The translations under genes were made by a program, and so were the position numbers. 64,000 nucleotides of DNA from Polynucleobacter sinensis (GTDB lineage Bacteria; Pseudomonadota; Gammaproteobacteria; Burkholderiales; Burkholderiaceae): assembly GCF_001595985.1 (NCBI RefSeq), contig NZ_LOJJ01000003.1, positions 186,001-250,000 of the forward strand, given 5' to 3'. Position 1 is the stretch's first letter. Each line of letters opens with the position of its first letter. Of the stretch, positions 46,607 through 53,780 are shown one piece after another. A model generated the notes under the pieces. The model was not told the origin of the DNA and searched no databases. It worked only from the letters and a program-made list of their open reading frames with translations.

Positions 46607-47478
46607 AGTCTGATCACGAGTATGGCGCCATTCTGCGCAAAAAGATCTCAGCGAAATCAGGCCTTCTGGTAGCGGGCGCTTCTAATGCATTGGCTGCTCG
46701 AGTGATTGAGCAGCAGGGCTTTGAAGCGGTTTATCTCAGTGGTGCCGGTTTAACCAATGCCTTTTATGGAATCCCGGACCTCGGTTTCGTAGGTCTAGGG
46801 GATTTAGTGCAGCACACTTCGGCAATTCGGGATGCGATTGCACTGCCGATCATTGTTGATGCCGATACAGGATTTGGCAATGCCCTCAACGTGCGACATA
46901 CCATTCGCTCGCTTGAGCGTGCTGGTGCCAATGCGATTCAGCTTGAAGACCAAGTCATGCCCAAAAAATGTGGGCACTTTACGGATAAGTCCGTGGTTGA
47001 TGCGCGGGAGATGGTATCGAAAATTCGCGCCGCTGTTGATGCGCGTGAGAGTGCAGACTGCCTGATTATTGCGCGTACTGATGCGCGAGCTATTTATGGT
47101 TTAGATCATGCGCTTGAGCGCGCACAACTTTACGCTGAGAATGGTGCCGACATTACTTTTGTCGAGGCGCCTGAAAGTATTGAAGAGCTCGAGCGAATCG
47201 CAAGTGAATTAGCTTGCCCACAAATTGTCAATGTAGTGATTGGTGGTAAAACACCCAGCCTTTCTCAAGCAGAATTTGCACGCATGGGTTTTGGAATGGT
47301 GCTGTATGCCAATGCCGCTTTACAAGGCGCGATGCGCGGTATGACAAATGCCTTATCGCATTTAAAGCAGCATGGGGAACTTAAGGAAGATCCCAATCTC
47401 GTTGCTACTTTTGAAGAGCGTCAAAAGTTTGTGCAAAAACCTTTTTTTGACGAGTTAGATAAGCGCTATCGGGAGTAA
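46603..47478 (+). CDS. Isocitrate lyase/PEP mutase superfamily lyase
   Basis: A 291-residue TIM-barrel protein. It has VDADTGFGN (Asp86, Asp88), QLEDQ (Glu115) and the canonical loop MPKKCGHF (Cys123) of methylisocitrate-lyase-like enzymes. It differs from the paralogue at 41780-42676 mainly in keeping KKCGH. Likely reactions are retro-aldol cleavage of a 2-methyl(iso)citrate-like or 2-substituted malate, or oxaloacetate decarboxylation. ATGA overlap with the Bug gene couples translation. Confidence 0.86.
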   Translation: MKSDHEYGAILRKKISAKSGLLVAGASNALAARVIEQQGFEAVYLSGAGLTNAFYGIPDLGFVGLGDLVQHTSAIRDAIALPIIVDADTGFGNALNVRHTIRSLERAGANAIQLEDQVMPKKCGHFTDKSVVDAREMVSKIRAAVDARESADCLIIARTDARAIYGLDHALERAQLYAENGADITFVEAPESIEELERIASELACPQIVNVVIGGKTPSLSQAEFARMGFGMVLYANAALQGAMRGMTNALSHLKQHGELKEDPNLVATFEERQKFVQKPFFDELDKRYRE

Positions 47479-47519
47479 TCTTCCTGATTGCTCCGTCAAG
47501 TTTTTGGCCATTCAGCGAC

Positions 47520-48776
47520 TCAGACGTAGCGCGCAATAAAGGCTTTATCCCCCTTGATCGGCGCCTTAATCCAAACAATATGACCTGAACCAGGGGCTAC
47601 ATCAATTGGTTCACCCTTGAGATTCCACATGGCATCGAGGGTTAGGTCCTGATTACCAGTTGGTTCAATGATTTCCAGTTTATCGCCCAAGGCAAAATGA
47701 TTTTTCACATCCACCTTCACGCGGCCCGAAGCTTTATCAAACTCCAAGGTTTCACCAACGTACAGACTTCTTCCTGATAAAGAGTGACCTCGCATATAGA
47801 GTTGGTACTCTTTATCGTGGTGACGCTCATAAAAACCGTCTGTATAGCCACGATTTGCTAAGCCCTCTAAATTACCAATAAGAGAGGTATTCATAGGCCG
47901 GCCTGCAACCGCATCATCAATAGCGGTGCGATAGGCTTGACAGGTTCTTGCAACGTAGTAGGGTGATTTAGTGCGGCCTTCAATCTTGAAAGAATCCACG
48001 CCCATCTTGGTCAATCTCTCAATATGTTCAATGGCTCGTAGATCCTTAGAGTTCATGATGTAAGTACCATGCTCATCCTCTTCCATAGGCATAAGATCGT
48101 CTGGCCTTCTTGCTTCTTGAATCAGCACCACATCTCCACTGGCGTTTTCCTCGGCCGGTTTGACTTGGTAGTCCCAGCGACAGGCATTAGTGCAGGCGCC
48201 TTGGTTGGAGTCGCGATGAGACATGTAACCAGATAAGAGGCAGCGCCCAGAATAAGCAATGCACAATGCGCCATGAACAAAGACTTCTAATTCCATTTCA
48301 GGACAGTCTTGACGTACTTCTTCGATCTCATCGAAAGACAATTCGCGGGACAAAATGACACGACTAATACCCACTGAACGCCAGAATTTGGCTGAAGCAC
48401 CATTTACTGTATTGGCTTGAACGGATAAGTGGATCGGCATATCAGGCCAAGCTTCTCTAGCCATCATGATGAGACCAGGATCGGACATGATGAGTGCGTC
48501 AGGCTTTAATCCTACGACTGGATCCATATCCTTAATATAGGTGCGGGTCTTGCCGCCGTGCGGAAGCAAATTAGAGACTAGATAAAACTTCTTGCCAAGT
48601 TGGTGGGCAGTGTCAATTCCTTCTTTGAGGGTTTCCATCTTGCCAAAGTCATTGTTTCTGACTCGCAGAGAATAACGGGGTTGTCCTGCATAAATGGCAT
48701 TCGCACCGAATTCAAATGCGGTACGCAGCATATTGAGGCTGCCTGCGGGGGCTAGTAGTTCTGGAATTTTGGTCAT
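47520..48776 (-). CDS. trhP: U32 family tRNA hydroxylation protein TrhP (YegQ)
   Basis: A 418-residue U32 protein. It has an N-terminal TIM-barrel part (PELLAPAGSLNMLRTAFEFG) and a cysteine-rich centre (VHGALCIAYSGRCLLSGYMS, then GACTNACRWDY), consistent with an iron-sulfur site. The C-terminal OB-like domain is preceded by FKIEGRTKSPYYVART. TrhP hydroxylates U34 of certain tRNAs using prephenate. ATG 48776 is chosen over a TTG seven codons earlier. Confidence 0.88.
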   Translation of the reverse strand: MTKIPELLAPAGSLNMLRTAFEFGANAIYAGQPRYSLRVRNNDFGKMETLKEGIDTAHQLGKKFYLVSNLLPHGGKTRTYIKDMDPVVGLKPDALIMSDPGLIMMAREAWPDMPIHLSVQANTVNGASAKFWRSVGISRVILSRELSFDEIEEVRQDCPEMELEVFVHGALCIAYSGRCLLSGYMSHRDSNQGACTNACRWDYQVKPAEENASGDVVLIQEARRPDDLMPMEEDEHGTYIMNSKDLRAIEHIERLTKMGVDSFKIEGRTKSPYYVARTCQAYRTAIDDAVAGRPMNTSLIGNLEGLANRGYTDGFYERHHDKEYQLYMRGHSLSGRSLYVGETLEFDKASGRVKVDVKNHFALGDKLEIIEPTGNQDLTLDAMWNLKGEPIDVAPGSGHIVWIKAPIKGDKAFIARYV

Positions 48777-48800
48777 GAGTGCTATTTTAGTGCTCAATCT

Positions 48801-48820
48801 TTTAAATCGATAGATTTAAA
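48801..48820. repeat. Inverted repeat upstream of trhP
   Basis: TTTAAATC (48801-48808) and GATTTAAA (48813-48820) are perfect inverted arms around GATA. It lies 25 bp upstream of the trhP start and could be an operator or a leader hairpin. The rest of the 48798-49082 gap shows no gene or RNA that I recognise. Confidence 0.4.
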
Positions 48821-49082
48821 GTCTTTTATGGACTAGCACAGCGCTTTAAAGCTCCAACGGACCGACTCTAGTGCTCCTTTTAGCAACGATTCTTAGATTA
48901 GTTTTGACGCTCACTTTGAGTGAACTTCATCTGCAAGTCGAGGCAAGGCCCGCTACTTGGAGTTCAATTTTTATTGCCCTAATTCAAAAAGGGTTATTTT
49001 CTATTATGTTGATAAATTTTCAATATAAAAGTTGTTTTCGATTCACCTAGGTAAATCTATGGCTTAGTAATATTATCCCGTC

Positions 49083-49430
49083 ATGCCGCCGCTTTACCTT
49101 TCTTATCTTCATCTCGCAAGCTCCATTAGGGAGGTCAATAAAAGCTATCGGCTGACTGATGGCAAGCAAGTGATGGTGCTTGAGGCCATTCTTATGGCGT
49201 ATTCGCAAGATAAGCCCTTTTCTATGTTGGACTTAGTGTTACTAAATGAAATTGCCTCACAAGTAACCCTGCATTCAATTGCAAAGCAATTAATACAACT
49301 GAAGTTGATTCAGGCCCATACGTCCAAAACTGATGCAAGGCGAAAATATATCCATCCAACAAAATTAGGGTTAAGTTGGTTAGATGATTGCGCGAAAGTT
49401 TTAAGTTCGCTAAATATGAGTCACGAATAA
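49083..49430 (+). CDS. MarR-like winged-helix protein
   Basis: A 115-residue protein with a winged-helix core. FSMLDLVLLNEIASQVTLHS (about 45-64) is followed by IAKQLIQLKLIQAHTSKTDARRKYIHPT (about 65-92), whose DxRxK wing pattern is typical of MarR. It lacks long dimerisation helices, so the family placement is loose. It is followed 27 bp later by a gene of unknown function, both just outside the integrated element. Confidence 0.65.
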   Translation: MPPLYLSYLHLASSIREVNKSYRLTDGKQVMVLEAILMAYSQDKPFSMLDLVLLNEIASQVTLHSIAKQLIQLKLIQAHTSKTDARRKYIHPTKLGLSWLDDCAKVLSSLNMSHE

Positions 49431-49457
49431 AGAGGCTAAATTTGTTTAGCTTTTTAT

Positions 49458-49982
49458 ATGCGGAAATTCTTCAGCAAGCTTTATAAATACTTCTGTCAGG
49501 TTGCGACTGATAAAACTCTTTTGATATCTATTTATGAGTTCCCAAGACCGAGATTTACCGGTATTTTTGAGATCTGTTTGGGTAAAGTCATCGTTTTTCA
49601 TACTCCATATGATTTTTTGAGCACAACACTTGATGAACTAAAGTCACGGATTGATGCTCAAGGTATAAATTTGACCGGCCTAAAGTTTAATAAAATTAAA
49701 TACCGCAATATCAGTCCACTTGCCATTCAAGGAATTCAAGATTGGTTTGAGGTTAAAGATTCAGATGGCATAAGTGAAGCTTATCTTGCGGGGCCGGCTA
49801 TTTCGATGGAGGCTCCTAGCGAAGCAAAGGCTCTTGAAGATGCTGTGCTTGAACTGCGTGATTTGGCTAAACGACTCGACTCTTATACTTTATCTAAATA
49901 CTTGGCGCTTAAGACAAACATTTTGGCCGATGAAATTGCTGAATGTAAGTCCTCCATATACGACTCAAAATTATTGCCTTAA
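49458..49982 (+). CDS. Hypothetical protein, 174 residues
   Basis: No family recognised. The protein is mixed alpha/beta, with aromatic and basic residues at the N-terminus (MRKFFSKLYKYFCQ) and a helical C-terminal third (ALEDAVLELRDLAKRLDSY). No signal peptide or membrane helix. It follows the MarR-like gene by 27 bp and ends about 100 bp before the terminator next to the att repeat. Confidence 0.55.
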   Translation: MRKFFSKLYKYFCQVATDKTLLISIYEFPRPRFTGIFEICLGKVIVFHTPYDFLSTTLDELKSRIDAQGINLTGLKFNKIKYRNISPLAIQGIQDWFEVKDSDGISEAYLAGPAISMEAPSEAKALEDAVLELRDLAKRLDSYTLSKYLALKTNILADEIAECKSSIYDSKLLP

Positions 49983-50085
49983 ATTCTCTTTTTTGGGTGC
50001 AGTCTTTTTGTGCCAACTTGCTAGTCATCAACCCTCGACTCTATCTGCCTCGCAAGAGGTATGTTGTCTGTGGATTAGAAGGTAA

Positions 50086-50120
50086 AAAAGCCTTCGGAGC
50101 GATTAACTCTGAAGGCTTTT
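50086..50120 (-). terminator. Terminator beside the left att repeat, probably the original tRNA-Asn terminator
   Basis: AAAAGCCTTC (50086-50095) and GAAGGCTTTT (50111-50120) form a 10-bp stem. On the minus strand it ends in TTTTTT. It lies 7 nt beyond the point where the tRNA-Asn CCA would end in the left repeat copy, so before insertion it would have followed tRNA-Asn directly (inference). Confidence 0.78.
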
Positions 50121-50123
50121 ACT

Positions 50124-50172
50124 TATTTGGCTCCTCGACCTGGGCTCGAACCAGGGACCTACGGATTAACAG
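50124..50172. repeat. Left attachment repeat (tRNA-Asn 3' fragment)
   Basis: All 49 bases are identical to 57879-57927. The match starts just outside the tRNA 3' end and runs to the anticodon loop; the bases then diverge (AGATG here, TCCGG in the intact tRNA). The fragment lacks the 5' half and cannot make a tRNA. Confidence 0.93.
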
Positions 50173-50253
50173 AGATGTTCTTAACGCTTCAGCTCTCATT
50201 CTTACACAGACTTACACATTCATGCAAGAGGGAAAAGCTACGGATTTGACATC

Positions 50254-50499
50254 CTATTTTGAGGTTTTGGCTTCAGTAAGTTTGATCATTTTCGATGGCT
50301 CAATATTCAAAGCCTTAGCCAACTTAAATATGACGCTAATCGTAGGTTGATTTCTGCCTAGTTCTATGAGGCTTACATAGTTACGCTCGATACCAGCCTC
50401 AAAAGCGAGATTTTCTTGGGTAAATTCCGCTTTTTTTCGTAATTCACGCAGAACAATGCCAAATGCTTTGCCAGGAGAGGTGTCTTTATATTTGCCCAT
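50254..50499 (-). CDS. XRE-family regulator
   Basis: An 81-residue single-domain HTH protein. The HTH spans about residues 13-68 (FGIVLRELRKKAEFTQENLA, then GIERNYVSLIELGRNQPTI), like the small controller proteins of restriction-modification systems. ATG 50499 is preferred; a TTG four codons upstream is in frame. No SD is seen, and the start codon lies inside a 22-bp palindrome, which suggests self-repression and possibly a leaderless message. It is divergent from the Mrr-type nuclease operon. Confidence 0.83.
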   Translation of the reverse strand: MGKYKDTSPGKAFGIVLRELRKKAEFTQENLAFEAGIERNYVSLIELGRNQPTISVIFKLAKALNIEPSKMIKLTEAKTSK

Positions 50500-50512
50500 T
50501 ATGTTGGGCAAA
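50491..50512. promoter_or_regulatory. Palindromic operator over the XRE start codon
   Basis: Perfect 8-bp arms TTTGCCCA (50491-50498) and TGGGCAAA (50505-50512) with a 6-bp centre TTATGT. The XRE start codon (complement of 50497-50499) is inside it. The position and symmetry suit an XRE dimer repressing its own gene (inference). Confidence 0.65.
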
Positions 50513-50606
50513 CTTTGACCTAGATGCTATTCTGTGTCTTCACAATATATTATGAATTTTATTACTGTTTATCTTCTCGCTGTCCAATAAATAAGGGTTA
50601 TCAGTT

Positions 50607-52322
50607 ATGCACTCCGAAATTGAGGAATTTAAAATTCGACACTCAATCTCAGGAATCCCTTTATGTTTTTATTCGATTGTGGATGGAAAGACTTTAGATA
50701 GAAAAGCAAAAGTAAGTAGTCGACAGGAATTGGATGTTGTACTAGAGACAAATGGATTGCGCTCAAGTTGGGATCAACAGTGGGAGGAAATTTCAAGACT
50801 CACTAATCCCGAGACAAATCAATATGTTGATCGGGGGCACATAAACAAATTTTTTGTTGCTCTTGCTAAAGAGTTAACCGAAGAGGCTGAGGAAAAGGTT
50901 GGCAAAATCCAATCTATATTGGTAGATGGGATAGATTCATCGGAGGGTTCTATTTGGGATATATTATGGAACTTTTATTTCTTCAATGATCCTGCGCTTA
51001 AGAATTCTAGTAATGAGGAATTAAGCGAGCCAATTGCCACTCTTTCAGAGCCAGAGCCGAATATTTCGGATCAAAAATATAAAGTAAGCCTTGGTTTAAT
51101 TGACAGATTGATTGGCAAATCTAGCCAAAAAAGCAACTTCAATACTGCATTATTTGAATCAGATCATTCCTCTTGGCTGGAGAGAAGGAGGTTGGCTGAG
51201 GCTAAGGTCAAGTCAGCCAATGAAGCTCTTCAAAAATGGGAGCAGAGGGAGGCTGAGAATGCAAGGCTATTGAAGGCTAGATCTAAGGCTATCGATGAAT
51301 TAAAGTCTCAATATGAAGCTGGAAACGCTGATGCAATAGTGGAGTATTGCGATATAGCATTAGGAATGTCGAACTTTCCAGATTGCATTCAAAATATTTA
51401 CGATCTTGAATATACGCCATCAACTCAAACTCTTTTGATTGAGTTTTTACTACCTAATGTTGAGGATCTTCCTAAAATAAAGGAGTGGAAATATACGGCA
51501 ACAAAAGGTCTTCTATCTGCAAAGGAATTGAGTGTAGCCGACCTCAATAAGCTATACGATGAGGCTATTTATCAAATATCTTTAAGGGTCATTCATGAAA
51601 TATTTGACTCGGATAAGGGTAACTATATTGATGGGATAGTCTTCAATGGTAGGGTTGTGTTTACTAATAAAAGCACAGGGCATGAAGAATCAGCCTGCAT
51701 AATTTCCATACAGGCATCAAAAGATGAGTTTTTAGCTATCAACCTATCAAAAGTCGTTGCTAAGGACTGCTTTAAGTTGCTTAAGGGTGTTGGGAGCTCA
51801 AAGTTGCACGGAATGTCTGCAATTGCCCCAGTTATGAGTATGAGGCGTGAAGATGGTCGTTTTGTGTCGGCTCAAGAGGTGGCAAGTACTGTCAATGAAT
51901 CGACAAATTTAGCTGCAATGGATTGGCAAGACTTTGAGCATCTCATTAGGGAAATCTTTGAAAAAGAATTTTCAATCAATGGGGGTGAGGTCAAGATTAC
52001 TCAAGCCAGTAGAGATGGTGGGGTGGATGCTGTTGCCTTTGATCCTGATCCAATTAGGGGTGGGAAAATTGTTATTCAAGCTAAGCGATACACCAATACT
52101 GTGGATGTATCAGCTGTCCGTGATTTGTGGGGTACTGTAGATCATGAGGGGGCAATGAAAGGAATTCTTGTTACCACTTCCGATTATGGCCCTGATGCGT
52201 ATAACTTTATTAAAGGTAAGCCTCTTGTTCTTTTAAATGGTGCGAATTTATTACATCTTTTGGAAAAGCATGGGCATAAGGCTCGTATTGATATTCAAGA
52301 AGCAAAATTAATGAACGGATAA
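50607..52322 (+). CDS. Coiled-coil plus Mrr-type PD-(D/E)xK nuclease
   Basis: A 571-residue protein. Residues 1-190 form an N-terminal region I do not recognise. Residues about 195-245 are a charged coiled coil (WLERRRLAEAKVKSANEALQ). Residues about 250-430 are a mixed alpha/beta middle domain. Residues 438-555 are an Mrr catalytic fold with FEHLIREIFE (Glu444), SRDGGVDAVAFD (Asp470, Asp474) and VIQAKRY (Gln491, Lys493). Mrr-type nucleases cut DNA, often modified DNA. No methyltransferase is present, so a modification-dependent or otherwise regulated defence nuclease is likely. It starts the cargo operon. Confidence 0.82.
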   Translation: MHSEIEEFKIRHSISGIPLCFYSIVDGKTLDRKAKVSSRQELDVVLETNGLRSSWDQQWEEISRLTNPETNQYVDRGHINKFFVALAKELTEEAEEKVGKIQSILVDGIDSSEGSIWDILWNFYFFNDPALKNSSNEELSEPIATLSEPEPNISDQKYKVSLGLIDRLIGKSSQKSNFNTALFESDHSSWLERRRLAEAKVKSANEALQKWEQREAENARLLKARSKAIDELKSQYEAGNADAIVEYCDIALGMSNFPDCIQNIYDLEYTPSTQTLLIEFLLPNVEDLPKIKEWKYTATKGLLSAKELSVADLNKLYDEAIYQISLRVIHEIFDSDKGNYIDGIVFNGRVVFTNKSTGHEESACIISIQASKDEFLAINLSKVVAKDCFKLLKGVGSSKLHGMSAIAPVMSMRREDGRFVSAQEVASTVNESTNLAAMDWQDFEHLIREIFEKEFSINGGEVKITQASRDGGVDAVAFDPDPIRGGKIVIQAKRYTNTVDVSAVRDLWGTVDHEGAMKGILVTTSDYGPDAYNFIKGKPLVLLNGANLLHLLEKHGHKARIDIQEAKLMNG

Positions 52323-52325
52323 GCT

Positions 52326-52763
52326 ATGAATGCAATAAAGTATTTTTTGGTTCTTGTATTTTTCGCTTTGAGTGTTGGTTGCTCGACAACACCAACGCCA
52401 TCCTCCGAAGCTATCCCCACTCCCAAGGATCGAGTTCTAGCCTTTCAGGATAAGTCAGCAGATAAAACATCTGTCATAGTGGTTACGAGAGATCAAGGAT
52501 TTGTGGGTGGCGGGTGCTTTTATGCCGTCTCAATTGATTCAATCCTCTCTGCTAGGTTGGATGTCTCTGAAAGAGCGCAGTTTTATTTAGCTCCAGGAGA
52601 GCATTTATTAAAGGCAGGAAGAGACCCGCAGGGTGGTGGTTTGTGCGGTCTTGGTTCAGATATGTGGGTGCAAAGAGAGACTACACTTAAGGCTGGGGAG
52701 ACTAAATATTTTCGCTTCTCCATTGATATGAATGGAACGCCTGATATACATAGGGCAGATTGA
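52326..52763 (+). CDS. Lipoprotein in the nuclease operon
   Basis: A 145-residue lipoprotein with signal peptide MNAIKYFLVLVFFALSVGCS (lipobox SVGC, Cys19). The mature part holds FYLAPGEHLLKAGRD and a Gly/Cys-rich turn GGGLCGLG, resembling DUF2846-like envelope lipoproteins. It starts 3 bp after the nuclease stop, so it is almost certainly cotranscribed. A lipoprotein downstream of a DNA nuclease is unusual for a restriction system. Confidence 0.72.
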   Translation: MNAIKYFLVLVFFALSVGCSTTPTPSSEAIPTPKDRVLAFQDKSADKTSVIVVTRDQGFVGGGCFYAVSIDSILSARLDVSERAQFYLAPGEHLLKAGRDPQGGGLCGLGSDMWVQRETTLKAGETKYFRFSIDMNGTPDIHRAD

Positions 52764-52764
52764 T

Positions 52765-52992
52765 ATGGCAAATGATAATAATGACAAGTCTGAATCCCAG
52801 TTACTTTGGGATACAGTTGCTACGGCAGGAAAAATTGCAATGGTAGTTGTCTTATTGATTGGTGGATGCATATATCTCGGTAGCGACGATAAGCGCCCAG
52901 CATGGGATAAGGCGGTTGCAGAAAAAAATAAAAATTGCTCAGTCGCTAAACAGATAGGAAATATTAAAAATATTTCTCTTTACTGCAATTAG
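52765..52992 (+). CDS. Small single-span membrane protein
   Basis: A 75-residue protein. It has a charged N-terminus (MANDNNDKSESQ), one transmembrane helix (about 23-43, IAMVVVLLIGGCIYLG) and a basic C-terminal part ending in ISLYCN. ATG 52765 lies 1 bp after the lipoprotein stop. Function unknown. It is the last gene of the nuclease-lipoprotein operon and converges on the small genes at 53128-53735. Confidence 0.62.
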   Translation: MANDNNDKSESQLLWDTVATAGKIAMVVVLLIGGCIYLGSDDKRPAWDKAVAEKNKNCSVAKQIGNIKNISLYCN

Positions 52993-53102
52993 TTTTTTTA
53001 TTCAATTTATTTCTAAAGTAGATAAATTCAAAATATCGTTTTCGGACATGCCTTCACAGTAGTGGGCGACATCCCCCCCTAGTCGGCTGAGTGGGCTACT
53101 CC

Positions 53103-53127
53103 CTACTCGGATATACAAACCGAGTAG
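53103..53127 (-). repeat. Hairpin directly after the 57-codon gene
   Basis: CTACTCGG (53103-53110) and CCGAGTAG (53120-53127) are perfect inverted arms around a 9-nt loop. On the minus strand it begins at the base after the stop codon of the 53128-53301 gene. There is no T-run, so it may be an RNA-stabilising 3' hairpin rather than a classical terminator. Confidence 0.5.
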
Positions 53128-53301
53128 CTAAAGTGTCTTCAAATAGCGGAGTAATTCAGCCTTATCAATACAACATACAAGCCCTGTAGAAGTAATGGCT
53201 TTGTAGCCTCCTGTAGCCACAAAGTCGATGTTGGTCTTCCTTCTTGACGGCTTACCCTTACTTTTTCTTTCGTGGCTTCTTGGTTCGTTTAATTGAGTCA
53301 T
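53128..53301 (-). CDS. Possible 57-residue protein overlapping the next gene's tail
   Basis: An uninterrupted frame of 57 codons from ATG (complement 53299-53301) to TAG (53128-53130). It has a basic, hydrophilic N-terminus (QLNEPRSHERKSKGKPSRRK) and a more ordered C-terminal half (VATGGYKAITSTGLVCCIDK, AELLRYLKTL). It overlaps the 3' end of the 53258-53491 gene by 44 bp in the +1 frame. The composition looks protein-like and it fills an otherwise empty stretch. No clear SD; translation would depend on coupling. No family recognised. Confidence 0.5.
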   Translation of the reverse strand: MTQLNEPRSHERKSKGKPSRRKTNIDFVATGGYKAITSTGLVCCIDKAELLRYLKTL

Positions 53302-53491
53302 CTTCTATGCCCATCTGCTTAGCAAAAAAGCTAATCACTAGCCTGCCAATCGCTTGTGCCTGCCTGCTTTCAATTAAATCCTCTTCGGTAGGCTTTTCAC
53401 CTACTGCGTAAAATTTGATCAATGCAGGCTTCTGAAATAAGCGTTTGTGGCGGATTTCAAGTAGCTCTAAGCGTCTATCAAGCCTAGGCAT
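53258..53491 (-). CDS. Small hypothetical protein, element-encoded
   Basis: A 77-residue basic protein. It has an N-terminal helix with heptad-like leucines (RLDRRLELLEIRHKRLF) and a Lys/Arg-rich C-terminus (KRTKKPRKKK). It overlaps the upstream gene by 8 bp (53484-53491), indicating coupled translation. I do not recognise the family; the basic tail suggests nucleic-acid contact. Confidence 0.6.
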   Translation of the reverse strand: MPRLDRRLELLEIRHKRLFQKPALIKFYAVGEKPTEEDLIESRQAQAIGRLVISFFAKQMGIEDDSIKRTKKPRKKK

Positions 53492-53735
53492 TGCGTTGAT
53501 CTTCCAAAGCTTTGATGCGTGATTCCACAGTACTACCTTCGATGACTCTGCCGATCAAACTGAGTATGTTTGCGAGCTTTGAGGCGTCTCCAATTTCTAT
53601 CGATTGGTCACGGCTAGCTCGATAAACCTTACTTAATTCTTGCCTCACTTGTTCCATGGTCTTGAGTGGGCGGTGTCTGCGGGCAGGGGCTTTTTGTTCT
53701 AGGGTCGGTAATTTAACGACTTTTTGGGTATTCAT
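53484..53735 (-). CDS. Small hypothetical protein, element-encoded
   Basis: An 83-residue protein. The segment RPLKTMEQVRQELSKVYRAS (about 22-41) with ASKLANILSLIGRVIEGSTV (about 50-69) resembles small helical proteins often found beside terminase or packaging genes in prophages. No terminase is present here, so the resemblance is only suggestive. It is predicted to be helical and overlaps the following gene by 8 bp. Confidence 0.6.
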   Translation of the reverse strand: MNTQKVVKLPTLEQKAPARRHRPLKTMEQVRQELSKVYRASRDQSIEIGDASKLANILSLIGRVIEGSTVESRIKALEDQRNA

Positions 53736-53780
53736 GATGTTTTTCCGTAGAGTTAAGGGGCTTAAAAGCCCCTATAAGTT

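Noticed and set aside
50124-50172. A second tRNA gene
   Set aside because: Only the 3' half of tRNA-Asn is present; the acceptor 5' strand, D-arm and half of the anticodon arm are missing.
49997-50350. A 117-codon plus-strand open frame across the left att repeat
   Set aside because: It contains the STWARTRDLRINR-type translation of a tRNA antisense strand, crosses the element boundary and has no ribosome-binding site; it is a chance frame.
52993-53102. Rho-independent terminator after the membrane-protein gene
   Set aside because: A T-run follows the stop codon but no stable stem precedes it.
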